A stretch of DNA of 41,745 nt from an uncultured Acidimicrobiaceae bacterium (GTDB taxonomy: Bacteria > Actinomycetota > Acidimicrobiia > Acidimicrobiales > RAAP-2): positions 1-41,745 of the forward strand of contig CAITPI010000102.1 of assembly GCA_903894295.1 (NCBI GenBank), written 5' to 3'. The position numbers and the translations under genes were made by a program. Below, piece after piece: positions 17,421 to 24,747 of the stretch (position 1 is its first letter; each line of letters starts with the position of its first letter). Below the pieces are notes generated by a model. It saw nothing but the letters and a program-made list of their open reading frames with translations, had not been told where the DNA came from and did no database searches.

Positions 17421-17426
17421 ATGGTA
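17421..17426 (-). promoter_or_regulatory. -10 box of paralogue A (leaderless)
   Basis: TACCAT on the minus strand with 7 nt (CACCTCC) to the ATG at 17413, lying in the 31-bp gap after paralogue B. The CACCTCC resembles anti-Shine-Dalgarno rather than a ribosome site, which fits leaderless initiation. Confidence 0.45.
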
Positions 17427-17444
17427 GCGGCGGTGTCCCGGATC

Positions 17445-19400
17445 TCACGAAGCCGCAGGGGGATGGGCGAGTACACAGGACGGCACCCGAGCCAGGTCAC
17501 GCACGGTGGATACTCCGGTCGTGCAGGCCTGAAGGGCTTCGGCGGTGGTCGGGTGGGGTGGTGCCGCAAGAGAAGTGTGGTTCCAGACCCAGGCGCCACC
17601 ACCCAATGGCGAGAACCGGGGAGCGGTGCCCATGGTGGCCGTGTAGAAACCGAGGCCATACGCGGTGGAGCGGCCGGTCAGGTAGGCGGGGAGGTCGCTT
17701 CCGACGGGAACAACGACTTCGGTGACCCCCCACTGGCGGAAGGCCCGGCGAACGGCAGTCAGATTTTCCGCGTTGGGGTCCGGTGGGGGAGACAGGGCAA
17801 GGGATGCCGCGTGCAGCACCGAGAAGCCCTGTTCTTCGGCACCGGCCCGGTCGACGGTGCCGGCCGGCCCACCACCGCCGGCCATCTTGTAACTGAGCCC
17901 GGTGATGGCCTGCCAGGGGATGGCAGCCTGGGAGTCGGCGGTGGGAAACGGATACGGGGCCAGCACGTCGGTCGGATCGAGCCGGGGCGCCTCGGCCGTG
18001 AACCAGCCTGGTACGTAAATGGACTGCACCGTGAAGGGCAACGTGGGTGCCATGACGATGATCAACGGACCGCAGGCGACCGTCGCCAGGGCAGCCGATG
18101 CGCTTTTCGCCCATGGCTCTCCCCGGGGTTGGAGCCACCGATGCATCTGGTCGACGGCGAGGGCGACGATGATGGCCAGGGAGAGGTCGACCACGGCCGA
18201 GAAGCGGCCCTGCACCACCTCGGTGAGCAACGGCCAGTGGTCGAGGAGCGCCCACGGCGCCCAGGTGAGCCCACCCGTTCCTCCGACCTGCAAACTCAAC
18301 AGAGCGGCCACGACCGCCAGGGCGCCGAAGAACCAGAGCCTGCGGTCTTTCGGTGCCAGGGCGAACGCAACGGCGGTGACCAAGAGGATGCCCGGTCCGA
18401 GGTAGGACGGGTGGGGCCCGGTCGGGCCCAGATAGCCGCCGAACGTCTCCCGGAGCGCGTGGCCGAGGAAGACGTTGGTGTCGAGGGTGTGCCAGAAGGT
18501 TCCCCAGGTGTTTCCGATGGCACCGGGCACGTTGGTGGTCCACACGACGGTCCCAAGGTGGGCCGGCCCGAAAAGGAAGAACCACAAGGGGTAGGCCAGC
18601 AATACCACTGCGACACCGGCGGCCACGCCCAGGGCGCACACGGCATGGTGGAGCCGCTTGGTCAGTTCCCTCCGGTGGCCGATGGCGGCGTGGCCAACGA
18701 GGAGGACGAGGGACACGGCCGAGGTGAGGGCCGCGACCACCAGCATCTCGGTCGACAAAAAGAACTGGACGACCACAACGAGGCCCAGGAGCACGCCGGT
18801 TCGTCCGGCCGGCCGTGACTGCCGGACGAGGAGGTCATCGAGAAGCCCAACGATCACCGGAAAGAGGAAGAGGGCGGTCATGTTGAGCCAGCCATATGTG
18901 AGCTGCGTGAGCAGATAGGCGGAGAAGCCGAAAAGCAGCCCACCGACCCAGGCGGCGGGCGACCAGTCCACCCAGCGGCGCAGCAGCCAGAAGCAGGCCA
19001 GGGCATCAAGGGCCGGCAGAAGGGTCTGTGCCACGTTCATGCTCACCACCGGCCCGAAGAGCCAGGTGACGGGAGCCAGCACCACCCCAAGCGCCGGCAC
19101 GCTCGTATCGTCGAGGAGGTTGATGCCACCGGGATGGAACAACCAGGTTGAATACAGGGGATTGAGGCCGTGGCGGAGGGCGTACGCCACCCAGTCGAGA
19201 TACCAGACCATGCGTCCGGCATCGGTGCACGCACAGGTCATCGTGCCGGACGGACTGCCGGTCCAGACGTTCCACCAGAGGATGATGGCCAGCACCAGAT
19301 AGAGCGCCGCGGCCAACAGCAGGCCCGCCCGACCTGGTTTCCCGCCGCCGGTCGGACTGACGACCGGACGGTCGTCAACGGTCGGGGGCGTGGCTGTCAT
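17445..19400 (-). CDS. TCxCxD-family GT-C-like membrane protein, paralogue B
   Basis: 651 residues, same architecture as paralogue A: helix 1 (about 26-43), TCACTD at 55-60, LFHPGGINLLDDTSVPALG, about ten helices, then an outer domain with ADSQAAIPWQAITG and GGGGP, and a tail cysteine pair (Cys626, Cys642). Long stretches match A nearly residue for residue (for example PALGVVLAPVTWLFGPVVSM), and the DNA around both TCACTD codons is almost identical, pointing to a tandem duplication. The ATG at 19400 lies one base after the TGA of paralogue C, so translation is probably coupled; an ATG 14 codons further upstream would overlap C and is less likely. Function inferred as polyprenyl-sugar-dependent transferase. 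Confidence 0.78.
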   Translation of the reverse strand: MTATPPTVDDRPVVSPTGGGKPGRAGLLLAAALYLVLAIILWWNVWTGSPSGTMTCACTDAGRMVWYLDWVAYALRHGLNPLYSTWLFHPGGINLLDDTSVPALGVVLAPVTWLFGPVVSMNVAQTLLPALDALACFWLLRRWVDWSPAAWVGGLLFGFSAYLLTQLTYGWLNMTALFLFPVIVGLLDDLLVRQSRPAGRTGVLLGLVVVVQFFLSTEMLVVAALTSAVSLVLLVGHAAIGHRRELTKRLHHAVCALGVAAGVAVVLLAYPLWFFLFGPAHLGTVVWTTNVPGAIGNTWGTFWHTLDTNVFLGHALRETFGGYLGPTGPHPSYLGPGILLVTAVAFALAPKDRRLWFFGALAVVAALLSLQVGGTGGLTWAPWALLDHWPLLTEVVQGRFSAVVDLSLAIIVALAVDQMHRWLQPRGEPWAKSASAALATVACGPLIIVMAPTLPFTVQSIYVPGWFTAEAPRLDPTDVLAPYPFPTADSQAAIPWQAITGLSYKMAGGGGPAGTVDRAGAEEQGFSVLHAASLALSPPPDPNAENLTAVRRAFRQWGVTEVVVPVGSDLPAYLTGRSTAYGLGFYTATMGTAPRFSPLGGGAWVWNHTSLAAPPHPTTAEALQACTTGVSTVRDLARVPSCVLAHPPAAS

Positions 19401-19401
19401 G

Positions 19402-21288
19402 TCAGGCGGCACGCAGAACGCACGCCGCCACGGCGTCGTCACCCGGGTTCAGCGTTTCGCCCTGCCAGCATCGGGCAAACTGCTCTGGTGTCATGACGAC
19501 GGGGGACGGGCCCGACCGGGTCACGGTCCAGATCCAGGCCTGATGGAGATAGGTCGGGGACTGCCCGAGTGAGGCGGTGAAGAAGGCCACTGCGTACGGA
19601 ACCGGTCGGCCCCGGTCGTAGACCGGGAGGCCGGGCTGGTCCGGGACCACGATCGTGGTCACGCCCCAGCCATCAAGTGCCTGGCGGACGTCCGTGAGGT
19701 TGGATTCGGTGGGTTGCGGTTCCGGATCCAACGGAAGTGAGGCGGCCGCCAGCACCAGAAACCCGGGTCGTTCCGGACCGGCCCGCGACACGGTGATCCC
19801 CGGGCCTCCGCCCCCGACCATGGAGAAGGTCAGGCCGGCCAGGGTCTGCCAGGTCATCGAGGACTGGATGCCGCCAAGAGCGGCGGGATAAGGCAGGACC
19901 ACATCGTTGGGTCCGAGTTGGCTTCCGGTCGAGGTGAACCAGGCGGGAGCCGCCACCGCTTCGGTGGTGAACGGAAGGTTCGGCGCAAGGATGGCCACCA
20001 CCGGAAGCAGGGCGAAGGTACAGGTCGCCCAGGTTGCGAGACGACGGCGTGCCGGCCGGGCCGCCCGCAACCGGTTCTCCAGGTGGTCAAGCACGATGGC
20101 CAGCGAGATGGCGAGCGACGAGGCCGATATCACCCCAATGTTGACCGGCACGACGTTGTTGAGTACCGGAACCGAGGTGAAGAGGCGCCACGGAGTCCAG
20201 ACGCCGTCGACCACACCGAAGGAGAGGACGACGGCGACGGCGCCGAGTCCGCTGAAAAGCCACAGACGACGATCGTGACGCCAGAGGACGGTGCCGACCC
20301 CGACGATGACGAGGACACCGAAGCCAAGCAGGCCGAGGCTGGGCAGCCGAGGCCCCTGGTAGCCACCGAAGAGGTGCATGATGTTGGTCAGACCCTCCGA
20401 CACCTTTCCGGCCACAAGGTCCCATGGAGTCGTGGCCACCGTGCCCGGTGGCGTGTCGGGCCAGGCCCGGCCGACCAGATGGGCCGGGCCGGCGAAGAAC
20501 GACCACAGCGGGTATCCCAGTAGGGCCACCGCCACCCCCATCGCCACCCAGAGTCCGGTGGCAGCCTGGCGACCACGGGCGACGAGGCGCATCCGGAGTT
20601 GCCGGTTGACCAACCCGGCGACCGCCAGAACGCCGAGGGTGAACACGGCGAAGAGCACCATCAACGTGAGGACCTCGACGCTCACGAGGAACTCGACGGT
20701 CACCGCCAGTCCGAGCCAGAGGCCGGTTCGCATCCGGGACCGGCGGTCGGACGCGTCCACCAGCAGATCACCGGCAAGTCCGATGATGACCGGGACCGGG
20801 GCCAGCAGAGAGAAGTTCGGATGGGCCAGGGCCAGGCTGGTGAGAACAAAGGGCGAGAATGCGAAAAAGAGGGCGCCGGTGGCGACCGCGGCCGGGCGGA
20901 GGCCCCACCGGCGAAGCAGCCACACCATGGCGAGGCCGGACAGGATCGGGGAGCAGATGTCGATGACGTTGAGGGTGGCGACCGGTCCCCAGATCCAGGT
21001 CACCGGGGCAAAGGCGAAGCCGAGACCAAGCGAGTTGGGCGCCATGTTGATGCCGTTGGGTACGAGGAGCTGCCGTGAATAGAAGGGATTGAGCCCGTGG
21101 CTGATGGCGTAGGCAGGCCACTTGAGGACCCAGAGGGTGAGGGATGCATCTCCGCAGCCACACGTGGTCACCGAGGCCAGATGGCCGAGCGTGTGCCACC
21201 AGAGTCCGAGGGACAACACCGAGAACAGTGCCGTGAAGCCAAGGTACGTGCGACCGGCACCGGCGTTTCGGGTCTCGGCGGATGTCAT
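19402..21288 (-). CDS. TCxCxD-family GT-C-like membrane protein, paralogue C
   Basis: About 628 residues. TCGCGD at 42-47, NPFYSRQLLVPNGINMAPNS (this copy has VPNG where the others have FHPxG), around ten helices, then an outer domain with SSMTWQTLAGLTF, GGGGP and RAGPERPGF, and a tail cysteine pair (Cys607, Cys623). It is the first gene of the minus arm. The start is uncertain: MTSAETRN at 21288 gives an N-terminus like the paralogues, while in-frame ATGs at 21360-21369 overlap a TATGAT promoter element and would add about 27 residues of little character. The TCGCGD motif groups it with D and E rather than with its neighbours A and B. Confidence 0.75.
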   Translation of the reverse strand: MTSAETRNAGAGRTYLGFTALFSVLSLGLWWHTLGHLASVTTCGCGDASLTLWVLKWPAYAISHGLNPFYSRQLLVPNGINMAPNSLGLGFAFAPVTWIWGPVATLNVIDICSPILSGLAMVWLLRRWGLRPAAVATGALFFAFSPFVLTSLALAHPNFSLLAPVPVIIGLAGDLLVDASDRRSRMRTGLWLGLAVTVEFLVSVEVLTLMVLFAVFTLGVLAVAGLVNRQLRMRLVARGRQAATGLWVAMGVAVALLGYPLWSFFAGPAHLVGRAWPDTPPGTVATTPWDLVAGKVSEGLTNIMHLFGGYQGPRLPSLGLLGFGVLVIVGVGTVLWRHDRRLWLFSGLGAVAVVLSFGVVDGVWTPWRLFTSVPVLNNVVPVNIGVISASSLAISLAIVLDHLENRLRAARPARRRLATWATCTFALLPVVAILAPNLPFTTEAVAAPAWFTSTGSQLGPNDVVLPYPAALGGIQSSMTWQTLAGLTFSMVGGGGPGITVSRAGPERPGFLVLAAASLPLDPEPQPTESNLTDVRQALDGWGVTTIVVPDQPGLPVYDRGRPVPYAVAFFTASLGQSPTYLHQAWIWTVTRSGPSPVVMTPEQFARCWQGETLNPGDDAVAACVLRAA

Positions 21289-21358
21289 GGGCGCAAGCGC
21301 ATCGTTCAAGGAGGCTCTGGACGTCGGGCGAAAGACGCCACAACGTGGGGCCAAAGCC

Positions 21359-21364
21359 ATCATA
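21359..21364 (-). promoter_or_regulatory. -10 box for the minus arm (paralogue C)
   Basis: TATGAT on the minus strand, 70 nt before the chosen ATG of paralogue C and 42 bp from the opposing -10 box at 21407. The two arms of the locus therefore appear to fire from one 60-bp divergent promoter region. Confidence 0.4.
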
Positions 21365-21406
21365 ACCATGGGGTCGCCGGAGCCGAGGATTGGTTGCTTC
21401 CCCTGA

Positions 21407-21412
21407 TATCGT
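21407..21412 (+). promoter_or_regulatory. -10 box for the plus arm (leaderless GTG)
   Basis: TATCGT, 8 nt before the GTG at 21421. The spacing matches the other leaderless starts in the window and decides the start of the small secreted protein. Confidence 0.5.
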
Positions 21413-21420
21413 GCCGTTCC

Positions 21421-21930
21421 GTGCCTCCGAACGGCCGGTCCAATCCCACCCGATCCGGACCGTTGCAACGGCGAACCCTCCTGGCGGCGGTGGCCATCGT
21501 GGCGGTGGCGGCAACCGGGCTCGGATGGGAGTCGGCCCACGCCGCCAAGGTGGTCAAACGCCAAGGTGATGCCCAGACCGGGCAGGCGGCGGCGGAAGAC
21601 AACGCCTTCTACCGGTGCCTGGCCGTTCAGGCCCACAGTCTGGTTGCCCCCGGGGAGCCGGTGCTTGACGCTTCACTGGCCGGTGCGCCGCTCAACCTGG
21701 CCGAGTACATCGCCCTGTTCAAGGCCACCGGTGGCTGGGTCACCGTGGCGTCGTCCCGGGCCGATGCGGTCGGCCTGTTGGATGTCAAACAGGTTGCACC
21801 CGGGCCGGGAACCTGTCGGGGCTTCGTCGTGATCCTTGAGACCCGGGACCATGACGGCCATGCCGTCATCAGGCGGGGTCGTGGTGCATCAGTGGGTGGA
21901 ACCGGCTTTCCGCCACCGACGCCACTATGA
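21421..21930 (+). CDS. Small secreted or anchored protein of unknown function
   Basis: 169 residues from a GTG start chosen by the -10 box 8 nt upstream; the open frame extends further upstream but would overlap the divergent promoter and read as low-quality sequence. A basic stretch (LQRR) is followed by a hydrophobic core (about 19-33) and a signal-peptidase-like ESAHA-AK site. The mature part of about 130 residues has two cysteines (FYRCLAVQAH and GTCRGFVV), a likely disulfide, and a Gly/Pro-rich end (GGTGFPPPTPL). No known domain is recognised. It is the first gene of the plus arm, facing the TCxCxD genes, and its stop overlaps a nine-codon ORF leading into the next gene. Confidence 0.65.
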   Translation: MPPNGRSNPTRSGPLQRRTLLAAVAIVAVAATGLGWESAHAAKVVKRQGDAQTGQAAAEDNAFYRCLAVQAHSLVAPGEPVLDASLAGAPLNLAEYIALFKATGGWVTVASSRADAVGLLDVKQVAPGPGTCRGFVVILETRDHDGHAVIRRGRGASVGGTGFPPPTPL

Positions 21931-21956
21931 GCGCGTTCGGATTCCGGGTCGCCTGA
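21927..21956 (+). other. Nine-codon ORF bridging two genes (possible coupling peptide)
   Basis: ATG overlaps the stop of the secreted-protein gene (ATGA), the ORF reads MSAFGFRVA, and its TGA ends exactly where the next ATG (21957) begins. It is in the same frame as the next gene. It could keep ribosomes moving from one gene to the next, or be chance. No separate ribosome site is seen for the 21957 start. Confidence 0.35.
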
Positions 21957-23513
21957 ATGGTTGCGTCGAGTCTGTTGGTCCTTCTTGTTCTCGCCGTGGC
22001 CGGCATGGCGCCGGCCCTGGCGATGGTCGGCCGATCCTGGGTGGTGGCTCCGTTCTCGGTGTTGGTCGGATCGATCATCGCTGCGTCATCGGCCACGGCC
22101 GTCGTGTTGCTGGGCGGAGGTCTCCTCGAGTGGTTTTGGTCGTTGGCCGCGGCGCTGGCCGCGGCGCTGGCCGTGGCCAGGTACGCCCGCTCCGGCGCCC
22201 GGCCAACCCGGCCTCCGGCTTCGGTTCCCGACCGTCGCCTGATCTGGATGGTTGGCATCATTGGCGCCTTGGCGATCATCTCGGCGACGGCGTGGGGCCT
22301 GATGGACCTGCGTTCGGCGACGACCGGTTTCGATGCGCGGGCCGTCTGGATTCTCCGGTCGGGTTGGCTGCTGGAACCTCACCACGAGCTGCTGGTGAAC
22401 CTGCGGTCCCGCTATGTCGGACTCGGACAAACGGCGTATCCGCCCCTGGTCAGTGCCGTCGGTGCCCTGGCCTGGGGTGTGACCGGGCAACACTCTGAAC
22501 GCCTCGCGACAGTGGCCATCGCCCTCGTGAACTCCTGTGCTCTCATCATGGCCACCAGCGTGTTCGTCGTGACGGCCCAACGTTGGGTAGCCGGAGCACC
22601 AGTGACCGAAGAAGTCGTCACGGTTCGCGGAACGCCGGCGGGGTGGCTGCAGCGAAACCGAGTGGCACCCAGCGGGCTGTTGGGGGTGGCCGCGGCGCTG
22701 GTGGCCGGACTGGTTGTCGTGACGGCGTTCGGCGTGACGGAGCCGTTCATGACCAACGGATACGCCGACCCGGCCTGGTCGCTGGCGGCGGTGGGAGCCC
22801 TCACCTGGGGCCTGCAGGCCGAATCACGTCCATCGTGGCGGATGGTGGCGCTTGCCTTGGCCGTGATGGCGGGGATGACCAAGGACGAAGGGGTCTTCAA
22901 CGCCATCGCCCTGGTGGTGCTGATTGTCGCCCGACCATTGGCTGGGATCTGGTGGAACGGGTCGGGCCAGGCCGGACCTGGGCGTCGGCTTCACGATGGC
23001 GTCCGACCACTGGTGGAAGGTGCGGTGGCGCTGGCGTTGATTGCCGCCTGGCCGGTTGCGATACGGATCGTTCACGCCCGTGGGCAGTCCGCTCCGCTGA
23101 CGTTTGTCGATTTGTGGAGCCGGACCATCCAGTCGGCGCAGGGACTGGAGCCCTACCTCCACGGCCTCGTCTGGGCGGCCGGTGCATCACTCATCGGATG
23201 GCTGGCCCTCCGTCCCGTTCGGCGACGACTCCGACTGGCCAACGACGCCTGGGGGTGGACCGGAACGGTTGCCGGTTGTGTCATCTTCACCCTCCTGTTT
23301 GCGACCGGTGGTGGGGCGGTCGGGCCCCATTTGCTGTCGGCGGGCCACCGGGTGAGCGAGTTCGTCGACCTGGCCCCGTGGTGGATTCTTGGCATGTGGG
23401 CGATTGCAGCGGTGGCGGCCCTGGTGGAAGGATCCCTCGAGCGCGGGTCAACCTCTACCTGTGGAGTGCCGGTGGGCCAGAATGGTCGGGATCACGATGG
23501 CCCTGACGACTGA
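21957..23513 (+). CDS. GT39-like polytopic membrane glycosyltransferase
   Basis: 518 residues with about 12 hydrophobic segments starting right at the N-terminus. The loop TGFDARAVWILRSGWLL (Asp126) followed by GQTAYPPLVSAVGALAW resembles the (W/F)DARAIW ... YPPL signature of GT39/ArnT-like GT-C enzymes, which take sugar from polyprenyl phosphate. A later MTKDEG motif also recurs in that group. It follows the secreted-protein gene by 26 bp, bridged by a nine-codon ORF, and overlaps the plain AT3 gene downstream. The ending (GVPVGQNGRDHDGPDD) is hydrophilic. Acceptor unknown. Confidence 0.72.
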   Translation: MVASSLLVLLVLAVAGMAPALAMVGRSWVVAPFSVLVGSIIAASSATAVVLLGGGLLEWFWSLAAALAAALAVARYARSGARPTRPPASVPDRRLIWMVGIIGALAIISATAWGLMDLRSATTGFDARAVWILRSGWLLEPHHELLVNLRSRYVGLGQTAYPPLVSAVGALAWGVTGQHSERLATVAIALVNSCALIMATSVFVVTAQRWVAGAPVTEEVVTVRGTPAGWLQRNRVAPSGLLGVAAALVAGLVVVTAFGVTEPFMTNGYADPAWSLAAVGALTWGLQAESRPSWRMVALALAVMAGMTKDEGVFNAIALVVLIVARPLAGIWWNGSGQAGPGRRLHDGVRPLVEGAVALALIAAWPVAIRIVHARGQSAPLTFVDLWSRTIQSAQGLEPYLHGLVWAAGASLIGWLALRPVRRRLRLANDAWGWTGTVAGCVIFTLLFATGGGAVGPHLLSAGHRVSEFVDLAPWWILGMWAIAAVAALVEGSLERGSTSTCGVPVGQNGRDHDGPDD

Positions 23514-24747
23514 CGAGCACGCCCAACCGCAGGCCCCAGAGGCCACGAAGCCTCCGTTCCGCCTTGGCAACCGACCGGCCTTGACCGGTCTGCGGGCTCC
23601 GACGATGGCGTTCGTGCTCATCTTCCACTCGAACTTCCAGACCCTTCCGGGGGCCTGGTTGTCGCTCGGGGTGTTCTTCGTGCTCTCGGGATTCCTGATC
23701 ACCACGATGCTGCTGAGTGAACATCAGCGCGACAGCCGGATCAGTGTGTCGAAATTCTATGGTCGCCGGGCCACGAGGCTGCTGCCCCCTCTGGTGGTTG
23801 CCGTGGTTCTGCTCGGCCTCTACGCCTGGATCGTTCCGGTTCAGAACGCCGCCCAACGGATCTGGGGTGACTCGGCTGCGGCGGTGTTCTACTACTCCGA
23901 CTACCGCTCGGCGTTCGGTCACGAACCCTTCGGCGGATTCATGGCCCAGTGCTGGTCCTTGGCGGTGGAGGAGCAGTTCTACATCGTCTGGTGCGTCCTG
24001 CTCGTCGTGGCCCTGAAGTTCGGACACCGGAAGGCGGCCTATGCCGTGGCCATCGGCGGCGTGGTCTTGTCGGGTCTCGACCGCATCGGGATCGTCCTTG
24101 CCGCCCCCCACTGGAACAGCGTGGTGGCCGGACGTGTCTATTACGCCTTTGACACCCGGGCCGATGCCATCTTCCTCGGGTGCATCCTCGGCCTGATCGC
24201 CACCGGTGGTCACCTTGACGACTGGCCACAATGGGCCCAGCGGCTCCTCACCGCCAGCGCCCTGGTGGCGACCGGCGTGATGGTCTGGGTGCTCGTGTCG
24301 GTGGGTCTGGCGTCGCGTTGGCTGCCCCTGGTGTGGATCCCGGTGATCGACGTTGCCGCGGTCGTACTGATCCTCTACTTCGTGATCCGGACCGACGGCT
24401 GGGGCACCCGTTTGATGGGACTGTCGGTCCTGGTGCTGCTGGGCAACATGTCCTATGCCGTCTACATCCTCCACTGGCCGGTCTATGTGGCCATCAGTCC
24501 CTTCACGGTGCACTGGCCCTTCGCCGTCGAGGAGTCGGTCCGCCTGGTGATCATCCTCTCACTCGCCGCCGCCAGCTGGTTCCTGCTCGAGCGGCCCCTG
24601 ATGAGGTGGAGGCGTCGCCATGAGGCAGCATTTGCCCCACCGATTCCCGGATCGGTGCTCATCGGCACATCCGGTCCCGGGGCGTCCGCCCATGGGGACC
24701 CGGGCGGGGTCGCGGCCTCGTCGTCGGCCGCGGTGTCGGGTTCTTGA
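23482..24747 (+). CDS. Plain acyltransferase-3 membrane protein, plus-arm copy
   Basis: About 421 residues: FRLGNRPALTGLRAPTMAFVLIFHSN with Arg38 and His49, VFFVLSGFLITTML, AQCWSLAVEEQFYIVWCVLL, and LLERPLMRWRRR at the end of the AT3 domain, then a Gly/Ser/Ala-rich tail of about 40 residues not present in the minus-arm paralogue (14173-15351). The start overlaps the previous gene by 32 bp at this ATG, which has GGTGG at reasonable spacing; an ATG at 23497 (MALTTDE) is an alternative. The gene ends in TTGA, shared with the start of the AftB-like gene. Role inferred as O-acylation of an envelope glycan. Confidence 0.87.
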   Translation: MVGITMALTTDEHAQPQAPEATKPPFRLGNRPALTGLRAPTMAFVLIFHSNFQTLPGAWLSLGVFFVLSGFLITTMLLSEHQRDSRISVSKFYGRRATRLLPPLVVAVVLLGLYAWIVPVQNAAQRIWGDSAAAVFYYSDYRSAFGHEPFGGFMAQCWSLAVEEQFYIVWCVLLVVALKFGHRKAAYAVAIGGVVLSGLDRIGIVLAAPHWNSVVAGRVYYAFDTRADAIFLGCILGLIATGGHLDDWPQWAQRLLTASALVATGVMVWVLVSVGLASRWLPLVWIPVIDVAAVVLILYFVIRTDGWGTRLMGLSVLVLLGNMSYAVYILHWPVYVAISPFTVHWPFAVEESVRLVIILSLAAASWFLLERPLMRWRRRHEAAFAPPIPGSVLIGTSGPGASAHGDPGGVAASSSAAVSGS

